From positions 682,001 through 746,000 of the forward strand of contig CAXBEV010000001.1 in the NCBI GenBank assembly GCA_963974935.1: 64,000 nucleotides of DNA. The letters run 5' to 3'. A program made the translations under genes and the position numbers. The stretch comes from UBA4479 sp963974935 (GTDB lineage: Bacteria > Pseudomonadota > Alphaproteobacteria > Rhodospirillales > Casp-alpha2). The notes under the pieces were generated by a model that was not told where the DNA came from, made no database searches, and saw only the letters and a list, made by a program, of their open reading frames with translations. Below are positions 25,590 to 34,437 of this stretch, one piece after another. How positions within the stretch are numbered: the first letter of the stretch is position 1; the number at the start of each line of letters is the position of its first letter.

Positions 25590-25622
25590 CCCCGGCAGCG
25601 GATTTTCAGTCCGATGCCGGGG
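25590..25622. terminator. Strong stem-loop between flgE and the Maf operon
   Basis: CCCCGGCA-G-CGGA and TCCG-A-TGCCGGGG pair around TTTTCAG, giving a 12-bp stem with one 1x1 mismatch. It lies 80 bases after the flgE stop and just before the maf start. No T-run follows on either strand, so termination may be inefficient or Rho-assisted. I see no sigma-54 site for maf in this 129-base gap. Confidence 0.5.
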
Positions 25623-25701
25623 CCTTGGGTTGGGACGGTGGGTTGGAAAGATGTCCCTATGGGTATCTATGTGCCAGTTAGATTACGGGTCAAATTAGGC
25701 G

Positions 25702-27864
25702 TTACCGCTTGATCCGGACCAGTTCTTCAAGCATCTCATCGGCCGTCGAGATGATCTTTGTTGCTGCGGAGTAGGCGCGCTGCACGACGATCATCCGGGT
25801 GAATTCTTCACCGATATCAACCGTTGACGATTCCAAGGCGGCCTGACTGATCGAGCCGGCGGTTCCGTTGTTGGCTTCGCGAAGCGTGTTGTCACCTGAC
25901 GACTGCGTTTGGTTCCAGACGTTGCCGGACCGGGCGCTCAGGCCATTGACATTGACGAAGGTGGCCAGTGGTATTTTGAAGATCGGCCGGGTTTCACCAT
26001 TGTCGAATAGGGCTGTCATCAAGCCGCTCGCATCAACGGTGACCCCGGCGAGGGTACCGAACTGCGAACCGTTTTGTGTAATGAAGCCAGGCGTGAATTC
26101 GGCGCCGAACTGGGTGAAGCCGTTGGCCTCGCCGACCCGACCGAAGTCGAGGCTGATGCGGGGCGCATTGTTTGCGTCGTCGTCCATGTTGGCGGCACCG
26201 TTGGCAAAACCGACCAATTCCAGTTCTTGGGCACTGAAGCCTGACGGCAAACCATCGGAGTCGAAGCGGACCGCGTTCGATTTGTCGACCGCGAACGCGG
26301 TGCCAGCGGTGTAGCTGGCGGTGGTGTCCGGTTCCGTTGGCATCGTTGTAAAGCCAGTGCCGAACGTGATGTCAAAACTGCCGCTACTGAGGTTGGTCAG
26401 CACCAGGGTGTCGTAGGCCGTGGTCGCCAGCGTGGTTGCCACATCGTGGGCGTTGCGCAACCGTACGTTCGACGAGCCTGAGGCATAACTCGCATCGTTG
26501 GTTTCAATCGAGCTTTCCAGGTCGCTGAGGAAGTTAGCAAGGGAGTCGACACGGATCGAGGTGTCGTTGTCGCTTGTCAGTTCCGCCGTCGACAGGGTGT
26601 AGGTGGTACCATTGATGGAGATCGTCGCCGATGCTGCGCCCAAGGCGTTCAGGGCGGCGGTTGTAAACGCACTGGTGGCAAACGTAAATTGCTGGAAGTC
26701 TCGATAAGCTAGGCCCTTCTTTTGCACCGTGTAAGACGATTCCTGCGTCGTTGCCCGTGCACCCGAGGTGGTCAACAGACCGGTCGGGTTCACGGTGATG
26801 GCGCTGGTGCCGTCATCGGTGAAGTACAGCGTTGTGGAATCGCCAGGCGATACGTCGACCCGTGTGTTGGTAAAACCACCGTGGTCGGCGAAGTTGCTAT
26901 CGGCAGCTTTGATCTTTGTTTCAAGGGCTGCGACATACTGTGCGACGGTGGTTGCAGACGAAACGTCGACCTGTTTGACGAGCGCCGTATCTGCTGCGCC
27001 GCCGACGCGATCGAATTGATACGTGATGGTCTGCGATCCGGTGGCGACGGTCTGCGTGATGGTGATTGTCGCGTCGTCTGCCGGCAGGCCGGTGAAAGCT
27101 AGTACGCCACGGCTTTCATAGACTTCTGAGCCGGCGGTATCTGCGTACAACGTTGCAACCTCGACGCCCTGCGGCGGCGTTAGTTCGACGTCCCACTCGT
27201 TGTCGCGTGACGACTTTGTGTAGACAAAGCTTGTGGTGTTGGCGTTGCCGAGCGTATCGAAAAACTGCACGTCGGTCTTATGCGTGTCGTTGGCAACGGC
27301 GGTCGACGGCAAGTTGGTGCCGATGCCGAATTCGGTCGTCGCGGTCGCCGTACCACCGACCCGGTTCAAGTTCACGGTCGCCAAGAAGTCGGTCGAAATC
27401 ACGTTCTGGTTCGGGATTGTCAGCGAGGTGTTGTTGGTGGTCACCGAGCCGTCAGCCGTGGTCGGCCATGCCTGTAGGTAATACCCGGACGTGTTACGCA
27501 AAAAGCCCTGGTCATCTTGGAAGAACGACCCGGCACGGGTGAATAGGAATTCATTGGACAATGTCGGCGCGGAGGCCTCGTTGACGACAAAGAAGCCGTT
27601 ACCCGAAATTGCGATGTCAGTCTGCGACGTTGAGGACTGCAGAAGACCCTGGATGCCGGTATCTTGGCGAGGTTTCGACTGCACGCCACCTGCGGAATAG
27701 AATGTCGCCGACGTTTGCGTCGTGACCAGGGTCTCGAAGTTTACTTCGGTTCCCTTATAGCCAATCGTGTTGACGTTGGTGATGTTGTCTGAAATGGCAC
27801 CCATCGCACTCGATTGTGCGGTAAGGCCGGATACGCCGGAGGTCAGTGCACCGAAAAGGCTCAT
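25702..27864 (-). CDS. flgE: Flagellar hook protein FlgE
   Basis: FlgE polymerises into the hook. The N-terminal rod/hook signature is present (FGALTSGVSGLTAQSSAMGA and ISDNITNVNTIGYKGTEVNF), as is the C-terminal ESSTVDIGEEFTRMIVVQRA, which together form the D0 coiled coil. At 720 residues it is long: E. coli FlgE has about 400 and Caulobacter about 590. The extra length is a Ser/Thr/Asp-rich central part (about 240-560) that would form surface domains. It is the third gene of the fliK-flgD-flgE operon. Confidence 0.95.
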   Translation of the reverse strand: MSLFGALTSGVSGLTAQSSAMGAISDNITNVNTIGYKGTEVNFETLVTTQTSATFYSAGGVQSKPRQDTGIQGLLQSSTSQTDIAISGNGFFVVNEASAPTLSNEFLFTRAGSFFQDDQGFLRNTSGYYLQAWPTTADGSVTTNNTSLTIPNQNVISTDFLATVNLNRVGGTATATTEFGIGTNLPSTAVANDTHKTDVQFFDTLGNANTTSFVYTKSSRDNEWDVELTPPQGVEVATLYADTAGSEVYESRGVLAFTGLPADDATITITQTVATGSQTITYQFDRVGGAADTALVKQVDVSSATTVAQYVAALETKIKAADSNFADHGGFTNTRVDVSPGDSTTLYFTDDGTSAITVNPTGLLTTSGARATTQESSYTVQKKGLAYRDFQQFTFATSAFTTAALNALGAASATISINGTTYTLSTAELTSDNDTSIRVDSLANFLSDLESSIETNDASYASGSSNVRLRNAHDVATTLATTAYDTLVLTNLSSGSFDITFGTGFTTMPTEPDTTASYTAGTAFAVDKSNAVRFDSDGLPSGFSAQELELVGFANGAANMDDDANNAPRISLDFGRVGEANGFTQFGAEFTPGFITQNGSQFGTLAGVTVDASGLMTALFDNGETRPIFKIPLATFVNVNGLSARSGNVWNQTQSSGDNTLREANNGTAGSISQAALESSTVDIGEEFTRMIVVQRAYSAATKIISTADEMLEELVRIKR

Positions 27865-27921
27865 TTTTCGTCTCCTTCGAAAGTCGGCCAGTAGGGCCGA
27901 AAAAATACAAGCGTCATGTCA

Positions 27922-28617
27922 TCAGTTTACGGTTGGGGTCTCTGCCGCTTTGGGCGATTCCTTGACCGAAATTACGTTGGTTTGCGGCACTTCGATGTCG
28001 CCCATAAAGAGCGACGTATTGCCGTTTTCGATGCCGATGCCGGTCACTCGACCAAAGGCGGTCTGGGTGATTTGCAAAAGCTCGCTTTGGTTTGAAAGGC
28101 CGGTGACCACTGCAAGGTATTCGCCGTCTGCGACGGTTTGGCCGGACTTATTGCGTCCGTCCCATTCGAACGTATGCTGACCTTGGTCGAGGTTAGCGTC
28201 CTGCTCATAAACCGTCAGGCCGGCTGAGTCGCGAATGATGATGTTGGCTGACTTGGCGCCTGCGGGCATCGTATAGGTGAAGACGGCCTGACCGTCTTCC
28301 AGCGGAATGCTCTGGCTATCGACCTCAATGGTCTTATCGATGAAGTTGACCATGCTGGAAATCTGGTTGTTTTCTTGGACCGCGAGCATCTTTTCCAGGT
28401 TCGAATTCTGATAGATCTGCTGCTCGACGCTGGCGAACTGCACCAACTGCGAGGTGAACTCGTTGCTGTCCATCGGGTCCAACGGATCCTGGTTCTTCAG
28501 CTGCGTCACCAACAGGTTCAAGAACCGGTTGAGATCATCCTGAAGATCCTCGGATGCATTGCCCGATTTGGTGCCATCGATGGCATCTGCGGTGTTGGAA
28601 ACGCTACTGAGTATCAT
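27922..28617 (-). CDS. flgD: Hook capping protein FlgD
   Basis: FlgD caps the growing hook and is needed for FlgE polymerisation. The N-terminal export region contains LNLLVTQLKNQDPLDPMDSN and EFTSQLVQFASVEQQIYQNS, a firm FlgD signature. The middle holds the FlgD Ig-like and tudor-like domains, including the AKSANIIIRDSAGLTVYEQD stretch. The length of 231 residues is normal. It lies between fliK and flgE. Confidence 0.95.
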   Translation of the reverse strand: MILSSVSNTADAIDGTKSGNASEDLQDDLNRFLNLLVTQLKNQDPLDPMDSNEFTSQLVQFASVEQQIYQNSNLEKMLAVQENNQISSMVNFIDKTIEVDSQSIPLEDGQAVFTYTMPAGAKSANIIIRDSAGLTVYEQDANLDQGQHTFEWDGRNKSGQTVADGEYLAVVTGLSNQSELLQITQTAFGRVTGIGIENGNTSLFMGDIEVPQTNVISVKESPKAAETPTVN

Positions 28618-28635
28618 CTGCTTTATCCTGTTTTA

Positions 28636-30429
28636 TTAGGCGCGCATATCGATGCGGCCGTTTATGAAGATGCCGCTTTCCCATGCATTCATAACGGCGC
28701 TTTCGTCTTGGGGGAGCTCATCCTCGGCGGCGGCGTCAAGGGGACCGGACTTGCCGTCACCCTTATCGCTTTCGGCGTTCTGCTGTTCTTGGCCCTTCAG
28801 GTTGAATTCCATGTCACCCGATTGCAGACCGGCTTCGGCGAGGGCGCGTTGCAATTCAGAGGAATCGCGGCGCAAAAGGTCGAGCGTGTCTTGTTTTTCA
28901 GCGGTGACCACGGTCATCACGCGACCGTCGTGAGTCATCTCCATCTTGACGTCGACGCGGCCCAGTTCGGCCGGCCTTAGTTGGATGGAAATGCGGTCAG
29001 TGCCGGCCTGGAGGGCCTTGGTGATCTTCACCGAAATCTGATCGGTGACGCTGGTGCCGGGCAGATTTGAGCGCTGTGCGTGTTGCGCTAGCTGTTGCGG
29101 TTGAACGTCGCGGGTTTGTTGGGTTTGCTGCGTCTGTTGCGCACCGGTGTTGGATTGCGTGTTGTTCATGGCGTCGGTGCCGCCGGCATTGTGCGCCGCG
29201 CCACCGGTTGCCTGCATACCGCCTTGGGTGCCGCCGAGCTGTGTGGTGCCGCCCTGCGGACCGCCTTGAGTAGCGGCTTGCTGCTGCGCCACTTGGGCTT
29301 GCTGCTGGTTGGCGGCAAGTTGCATCTGTTGCGTCATCTGTCCGGCGTTGGCGCCTGGGCGCTGGCCGTTTTGCTGGCTGTCGCTGCCGGCGTTATTGGC
29401 GCTGGCATCTTTTGCGATGACTGAGCCGTTGGAAAGCGTCGTGGTCGGCTTCGAGGTCAACTGGTTCTGTTCGCTGTTGATCGATACCTTCACTTCAGCG
29501 CGAGTATCTTTGTTAAGCATGCTGGCCAGGCGCTGTGCCTGGTCTTGCAGCGCGTCGGGCTTGGTCTGCTGCTGCACTTCACCAGATTTTGCGGCGGCGG
29601 CTTGTTGCTGGCCGGTCTGTTTGTTGGCCGTCCCTTGGTGGTTGTTGGCGCGGCTCGCCTGCTGCGCCTTGGCAGCGGCACCAGCGGCGACCTGGGCGGT
29701 GACGCCCTGCGCAGCTTCGGTGGCGACCTGACCTTGCTGACCTTGTTGCGTGTTGCCGCTTTTTGCGTTCCCGGAAGCGGCGTTGCCGACGACGCCGGCG
29801 GCATAAAGTGCGGCAGCCTGACCGGCGGCAGCGGCATTTTGCGCGGCATTGTCGGTGCCGGTAGAAGTTGCGGCCTGTTCGCCGGTGTTGTTGCCGTCGC
29901 TATTGCCGTTGTTGGCATCGCCGTTGTTGGCGGCGGCATCTTGGCCGTTTTGACCATTGTCGCCGGCGGCATCCGAAGACGCGCTCTCGCGATCACTGTT
30001 GTTGGCTTGCTGGCCACCATGACTGTCGCCGTCACTGCTGCGCGAAGTGCGCTCGGCAGCACCGGTGTCATTAGATTGCGTGTTGCGGCCTTGATCCGTA
30101 TCGCGGCTGTCGTTGGCGACCGGGGTACGGGCGTCGACTTGGGTGTTGCCAGAATCGCTGGGCCGCTCGCGGCTCTCAGGGTTGGCGGCACGGCGCTCGT
30201 TGTCGCGGGGCGCGGCATCGGCGCGGGCATCGGGCGATGATGTCAGGATGCCGCTCGATGAGTCGGCAGCCGAGAATGCTTGGTTCACCCGGGCGCCGAC
30301 GCGCTGTAAAAGATCTTCGAACGAGAATGCGAAGCCGCTAAGTATCGCGGTGGCCTTCGCAGCCTGTTCGGCTGGTTTGTAGGTCGAGCCTTGAATCTTC
30401 TGTTCGACGGTAAGCGATTCCATGATCAA
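28636..30429 (-). CDS. fliK: Flagellar hook-length control protein FliK
   Basis: FliK measures hook length and triggers the switch of export specificity. The first ~440 residues are low complexity, rich in Ala, Gln, Asn, Gly and Thr, as usual for the ruler part. The C-terminal Flg_hook domain (about 465-560) has ISIQLRPAELGRVDVKMEMT, the LxPxxLGxVxV signature, and VMTVVTAEKQDTLDLLRRDS. At 597 residues it is long, mainly from repeats of AAQ and NQ types. It is the first gene after a sigma-54 promoter at 30464-30480. Confidence 0.9.
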   Translation of the reverse strand: MIMESLTVEQKIQGSTYKPAEQAAKATAILSGFAFSFEDLLQRVGARVNQAFSAADSSSGILTSSPDARADAAPRDNERRAANPESRERPSDSGNTQVDARTPVANDSRDTDQGRNTQSNDTGAAERTSRSSDGDSHGGQQANNSDRESASSDAAGDNGQNGQDAAANNGDANNGNSDGNNTGEQAATSTGTDNAAQNAAAAGQAAALYAAGVVGNAASGNAKSGNTQQGQQGQVATEAAQGVTAQVAAGAAAKAQQASRANNHQGTANKQTGQQQAAAAKSGEVQQQTKPDALQDQAQRLASMLNKDTRAEVKVSINSEQNQLTSKPTTTLSNGSVIAKDASANNAGSDSQQNGQRPGANAGQMTQQMQLAANQQQAQVAQQQAATQGGPQGGTTQLGGTQGGMQATGGAAHNAGGTDAMNNTQSNTGAQQTQQTQQTRDVQPQQLAQHAQRSNLPGTSVTDQISVKITKALQAGTDRISIQLRPAELGRVDVKMEMTHDGRVMTVVTAEKQDTLDLLRRDSSELQRALAEAGLQSGDMEFNLKGQEQQNAESDKGDGKSGPLDAAAEDELPQDESAVMNAWESGIFINGRIDMRA

Positions 30430-30463
30430 TGCCTCAAGCGTGATAAAATTCCATGAACATCAA

Positions 30464-30480
30464 AGCAAACCCCGGGCCAA
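30464..30480 (-). promoter_or_regulatory. Sigma-54 promoter of fliK-flgD-flgE
   Basis: On the minus strand the sequence is TTGGCCCGGGGTTTGCT. The invariant GG and GC are exactly 10 bases apart, and only one base of the TGGCAC-N5-TTGCT consensus differs. Transcription would start near 30453, about 24 bases before the fliK ATG. It is the expected target of the FlbD activator encoded at 13605-14960. The rest of the 200-base gap to 30629 holds no gene. Confidence 0.75.
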
Positions 30481-30628
30481 TTTTTGGAAATCACATTAGC
30501 TATTTGAATTTAAATGATTTTTGCGGATGTTTGTCGTGTGAAGAGCACGTGAAAACCTGCTTTTCGGGACGAAAAATACCGGAATTGAAGGGTAAGTCGG
30601 GTCTAGGCGGCAGATTCTGCCGGGCCGA

Positions 30629-31357
30629 TCAGATGCGCCGTGCCAACACGAATTGCCACGACATCAAGACGGCCCCCGATATCTGCAAGCGCCGCCCGTC
30701 GTCGGTCTGCTCAGTGTAGGTGCCGAGGCCGTCATCTGCGGGTTTCGGTAGATCGATGCCGATCTCGAACGGGCTATGGATGATGTTGCTATAGCCCTCG
30801 TCGGCCAACAGTTGCGTGATGTACTCGAGCGCAAAAGTATTGTAGAAGTTATCGCCCTTTTCCGGGGCGGCGTGGTTATTGATCAGCGTGCGAAAGCTGT
30901 GCGATCCCTCGATGATCAAGCCGGTCAGTGCGATCCACGGCGCTTCTACGGCGGCGGCGGCATGGATAAAGCCGGCTTCGTCCGGCAAAAAAGATAAGGT
31001 CTGCAGCGAGATGACACCGTCCGCCGGCTGCAACGCCGCCGTTTGTAAGTCATAGACATCACCGACGCTGAGGTTCACACCTGAAGTGTTGCGCTCGGCG
31101 AGTGCTGCCGTGCCCCATTCGACCAAACGCGGGTCGATTTCGACCCCGGAAAGCCGGAGCTTCGGAAACCGCTGTTTTAGCCAATAGAGGTTGCTGCCGG
31201 TGCCGGTGCACAAATCGACGATGTGTTGGTCTTTGTCGTCGGCAATTGCGCCGTGTGTTTCCAGAAAATCAAAAAACGCGCGCGTCGACTCGTAACACGT
31301 TTCCCACTGGCGGGCGTGATAGGCGTCGTGAAACGTCGGGACCGGTTTTGTACTCAT
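30629..31357 (-). CDS. SAM-dependent methyltransferase
   Basis: The start at 31357 gives 242 residues beginning MSTKPVPTFHDAYHARQWET; an upstream in-frame ATG at 31420 would add a basic stretch unlike the family. Motif I is HIVDLCTGTGSNLYWLKQRF (about 45-64), followed by LSGVEIDPRLVEWG (motif II) and SVGDVYDLQT. It is a class I methyltransferase with no further identified domain. It is divergent from the sugar operon at 31468 and shares a 110-base gap with it. A role in methylating the flagellin glycan or its precursor is plausible but not shown. Confidence 0.7.
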   Translation of the reverse strand: MSTKPVPTFHDAYHARQWETCYESTRAFFDFLETHGAIADDKDQHIVDLCTGTGSNLYWLKQRFPKLRLSGVEIDPRLVEWGTAALAERNTSGVNLSVGDVYDLQTAALQPADGVISLQTLSFLPDEAGFIHAAAAVEAPWIALTGLIIEGSHSFRTLINNHAAPEKGDNFYNTFALEYITQLLADEGYSNIIHSPFEIGIDLPKPADDGLGTYTEQTDDGRRLQISGAVLMSWQFVLARRI

Positions 31358-31467
31358 GTGCTCATTGATAGGGTGTATCCGGATAAGAAACCGTAAACGG
31401 CGATCGCGTATTTTAACCAATTCCTATGTATTGGCAGCTAGGTTGTGAGGCTTGAGATGTTGTTCAG

Positions 31468-32367
31468 ATGGAGATCGTGCCCGTGCGGACGTTAATCTTC
31501 GGCGCCACCGGTATGTTGGGCCAGGCCTTGATGCGCCAAGCCCAGGCACGCGGCCTGGATGTGATCGGCTCGGCTCGGTCCGGTGGCGACATGGCGGTTG
31601 ATATGATGGATGCCGCCGCGCTCAAAGCCGCCGTCGCCGAAGTCGCGCCGGACGTCATCATCAACGCCGCCGCACTGACTGATCATGATGCCAGCGAGCA
31701 CGATATCGCCGGCACCTATTCGATCAATGCCCGCGCCGTTGCCTTGTTGGCCGATGCGGCGCGCGCCAAAGGCATCCGTTTGGTGCAGATTTCCACCGAT
31801 CAGTTCTGGACCGGTGACGGCGCGCTGGCGCATGACGAAGATCATCCGATCTCGATGCTGCCCGGTGAATACGTACGCACCAAGCTGGCCGGTGAAGTGT
31901 TCGCGCTGACGGCCCCTAACGCCTTGGTGGTGCGCACCAACATCACCGGCCTTCGCGGCACGCCGGGGCGCCCGACGTTTATTGAGTGGGTGTTTAGCGA
32001 GGTCGAACAGGGCAGGCCGTTTCGACTGTTCGACGATTATTTCGGCTCGACCATCGATACCGGTGCGTTTGCGGATATTTCGTTCGATCTGATCGCCAGC
32101 GATGCGGCGGGGCGCTTCAACTTGGCGTCCAGAACGGTATCCAGCAAACAAGACTTTATCTTGGCCGCTGCACGCAAATTGACTGGCGTTGATCCCGATT
32201 ATACGTCGACGAGTGTCGCCGAGTTGGCGACGGCAAGGGCGGAGAGTGCTGGCCTTGATGTCAGCAAAATTGAGAAACACTTGGGCCGCCCGATGCCGGA
32301 TCGGGACCAAGTGGTCTCCGCGTTGGCGGCGGCTTGGGCGAAACGAGATACTTCCCCCCGGCGATGA
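31468..32367 (+). CDS. dTDP-4-dehydrorhamnose reductase-like SDR (RmlD family)
   Basis: This is an NAD(P)-dependent reductase with the Rossmann loop TLIFGATGMLGQA (8-20) and the catalytic pair Y135-K139 (EYVRTK). The stretch DVIINAAALTDHDASEHDI is typical of RmlD, which reduces the 4-keto group of nucleotide sugars. The product has 299 residues. GTG codons at 31477 and 31483 are alternative starts, the latter having GGAG at good spacing. It opens the sugar-tailoring operon. No other rhamnose genes (rmlA, rmlB, rmlC) are visible, so its substrate is probably another keto-sugar. Confidence 0.78.
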   Translation: MEIVPVRTLIFGATGMLGQALMRQAQARGLDVIGSARSGGDMAVDMMDAAALKAAVAEVAPDVIINAAALTDHDASEHDIAGTYSINARAVALLADAARAKGIRLVQISTDQFWTGDGALAHDEDHPISMLPGEYVRTKLAGEVFALTAPNALVVRTNITGLRGTPGRPTFIEWVFSEVEQGRPFRLFDDYFGSTIDTGAFADISFDLIASDAAGRFNLASRTVSSKQDFILAAARKLTGVDPDYTSTSVAELATARAESAGLDVSKIEKHLGRPMPDRDQVVSALAAAWAKRDTSPRR

Positions 32368-32419
32368 AAACGCGTAATATAGGGCTGCCTGTAGAATATA
32401 GGTCATAAAGGATAACGCT

Positions 32420-33610
32420 ATGAAGAATACTTGGCGGTTCGGCGAAGAAGAGCGCCGGAATATAGACGATGTTTTCGAAGCCGGTGAAGGCTCGGCAACA
32501 TCGGGTAATTTCAACAATCTGTTTGAACATAATTTTGCCGAGAAAGTCGGCGCCCAGTACGGCGTTACTTTTAACTCCGGCACGTCGACGCTGCATGCGG
32601 CGTTGCATGCGGTCGATGTCGGCTACGGCGACGAGGTGATGATCCCGGCGCTGACCGTGTATGCGAACTTGGCCGTCGTGATCGCGCAAAACGCGGTGCC
32701 GGTGTTTATTGATGTCGACCCCGACACCTTTAACATCGATCCCGCCGACATGGCCCGCAAGGTGACGCCGCGCACCAAGGCGATTATGCCGGTGCCGTTG
32801 TACGGCCTGCCGTGTGATTATGATGCGATCCGCGCGATTGCCGACGAACACGGCATCCACGTCATCAACGATGCGGCGCAGGCGTTCTTGGCTGAATACA
32901 AAGGCCAGCCGATTGCGTCGTTGTTTCCGATCACCAGCTACAGCCTGGATGCGACCAAGCATATCACCACCGGTGATGGTGGAATGATCGTCACCAACGA
33001 TCAGCATCTGGCGACGCGGGTGCGTAAGTTCGGCAGCTTGGGATATCGCGCGCTGACCGGGAATGATGGGCGTATCCGTGTCAATAAAGACATCTTCCAA
33101 GACCCGTCTTACAGCCGTCATGACGAGCTTGGCCTAAACTATAGGATGAGCGAATTCGCCGCTGCGGTCGGCTTGGCACAGACCGAAAAGATGGAACACT
33201 TCGTCAAGGTCCGCCAAGACATCGCGAAGATGTACAAAGAAGCCGTCAACGGCTGCAACTATATCCGCCCGCAGCACGTGCCTGACGACTGCACGTCGGC
33301 GTACTGGACCTATACGGTCAAGTACGAACGCGATGACGTGTCGTGGCAGGATTTCCGCAAAAAGTACATGGAGTTCGGCGGTGACGGCATCTATGCGGCG
33401 TGGCAGGTGTTGTATAATGAGGTCGTGTTCACCTCCGATGTGTGGCGCAAGCATTGCCCACCGTTGTATGACGACTATACATTTGAACGGTGCCCGGTGG
33501 CCGAAGATATACAGCCGAAATTGATGCAACTGGTTGCCAACTACGAAAGCACCGAAGCGGCGGCACCAAAGGTTGAGGCGCTGGCCAAGACGATCCAGCA
33601 CTTCGCTTAA
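32420..33610 (+). CDS. DegT/DnrJ/EryC1/StrS sugar aminotransferase
   Basis: This PLP enzyme family transfers an amino group to keto-sugars bound to nucleotides. The cofactor lysine is K180 in YSLDATKHITTGDGG, with D151 in INDAAQAF and FNSGTSTLHAAL (51-62) binding the phosphate. Of the two aminotransferases in the window this is the better candidate for the PseC step (4-amino group) between PseB (53841-54908) and the acetyltransferase, although PseC is normally closer to other DegT groups. It follows the RmlD-like gene by 52 bases. Confidence 0.85.
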   Translation: MKNTWRFGEEERRNIDDVFEAGEGSATSGNFNNLFEHNFAEKVGAQYGVTFNSGTSTLHAALHAVDVGYGDEVMIPALTVYANLAVVIAQNAVPVFIDVDPDTFNIDPADMARKVTPRTKAIMPVPLYGLPCDYDAIRAIADEHGIHVINDAAQAFLAEYKGQPIASLFPITSYSLDATKHITTGDGGMIVTNDQHLATRVRKFGSLGYRALTGNDGRIRVNKDIFQDPSYSRHDELGLNYRMSEFAAAVGLAQTEKMEHFVKVRQDIAKMYKEAVNGCNYIRPQHVPDDCTSAYWTYTVKYERDDVSWQDFRKKYMEFGGDGIYAAWQVLYNEVVFTSDVWRKHCPPLYDDYTFERCPVAEDIQPKLMQLVANYESTEAAAPKVEALAKTIQHFA

Positions 33611-33615
33611 GCGTG

Positions 33616-34425
33616 ATGGCCATGCGCATGGGCGCCTTCATTCCGATCAGATTGGATTCCGAGCGGCTGCCGGCAAAATCCTTAAAGCCGGCGGCCGGTC
33701 GGCCGATTTTGTATCACCTGTTGGACCGCGCCGCGGCGTGCCCGCTGATCACTGACGTCAAAGATATCGTCATCTGCACGACGCCCGACGCCGTCGATGA
33801 TCCGTTGGTTGATGCGGTCGAAGCCTATGGCGCCTCGGTGTTTCGGGGTGACAAAGACGATCTGATCAAGCGCTTCAAAGATGCCAAAGACGCGTTTGGC
33901 TTTGACTATGTCTTGCAAATCGATGGCGACGACCCGTTGGTCGACCCAGACTACATGGGGATGACCTTGCAGGCGCTGATCGACGATCCTAGCCTGGATG
34001 CCTGCACCACCGTAGGTCTGCCGTTCGGAATCAACGTCAAATCGTTCACCGCCAATGCCATGGACAAGGTCTTTGCAGCCTATAAATCACACGCCAACGA
34101 CACTGGTTTCGCTTTGTATTTTATTCAGTCGGATTTGTGTGTGTGCAAAAAGATCGCGCCGGTCCAATTTGATCACGTGTTGGACGAGGCGCGTCTTACG
34201 CTTGATTATGTTGAAGATTTGACTGTGTTTCAAAAAATATTGGATGCGCTTTATAAGCCGGGTCCACCTGCAAGCATTGCCGACATCAATGCGTTTTTGC
34301 GCGCCCATCCGGAGATTATGGCGATCAACAACGGCCTACAAGAAAGCTATATGGAGCGGTCCCGCGCCAAGGTTGATTTGGAATACGTTGATCCCGACGG
34401 CGCGGTGCGCCGGATCGATTATTAA
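33616..34425 (+). CDS. Cytidylyltransferase, SpsF / acylneuraminate type
   Basis: The N-terminus has the nucleotidyltransferase signature FIPIRLDSERLPAKSLK (like RxxSxRLPxK of the KdsB/NeuA/SpsF family) and the metal-binding YVLQIDGDDPLVDP near 100. The 269-residue protein would activate a sugar acid with CTP. A second member, closer to NeuA/PseF, is at 55695-56405, so this one may serve another sugar acid, as SpsF does in spore-coat polysaccharide loci next to an SpsG/PseG. An alternative start is GTG at 33613. It begins 5 bases after the aminotransferase stop. Confidence 0.75.
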   Translation: MAMRMGAFIPIRLDSERLPAKSLKPAAGRPILYHLLDRAAACPLITDVKDIVICTTPDAVDDPLVDAVEAYGASVFRGDKDDLIKRFKDAKDAFGFDYVLQIDGDDPLVDPDYMGMTLQALIDDPSLDACTTVGLPFGINVKSFTANAMDKVFAAYKSHANDTGFALYFIQSDLCVCKKIAPVQFDHVLDEARLTLDYVEDLTVFQKILDALYKPGPPASIADINAFLRAHPEIMAINNGLQESYMERSRAKVDLEYVDPDGAVRRIDY

Positions 34426-34437
34426 AGGCTGGATGAC

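Noticed and set aside
29545..30240. Long open frame on the plus strand opposite fliK
   Set aside because: It is a by-product of the low-complexity Ala/Gln/Asn codons of fliK and has no ribosome site or recognisable domain.
31468..32367. Rhamnose pathway gene rmlD proper
   Set aside because: No rmlA, rmlB or rmlC in the window; a different keto-sugar substrate is as likely.
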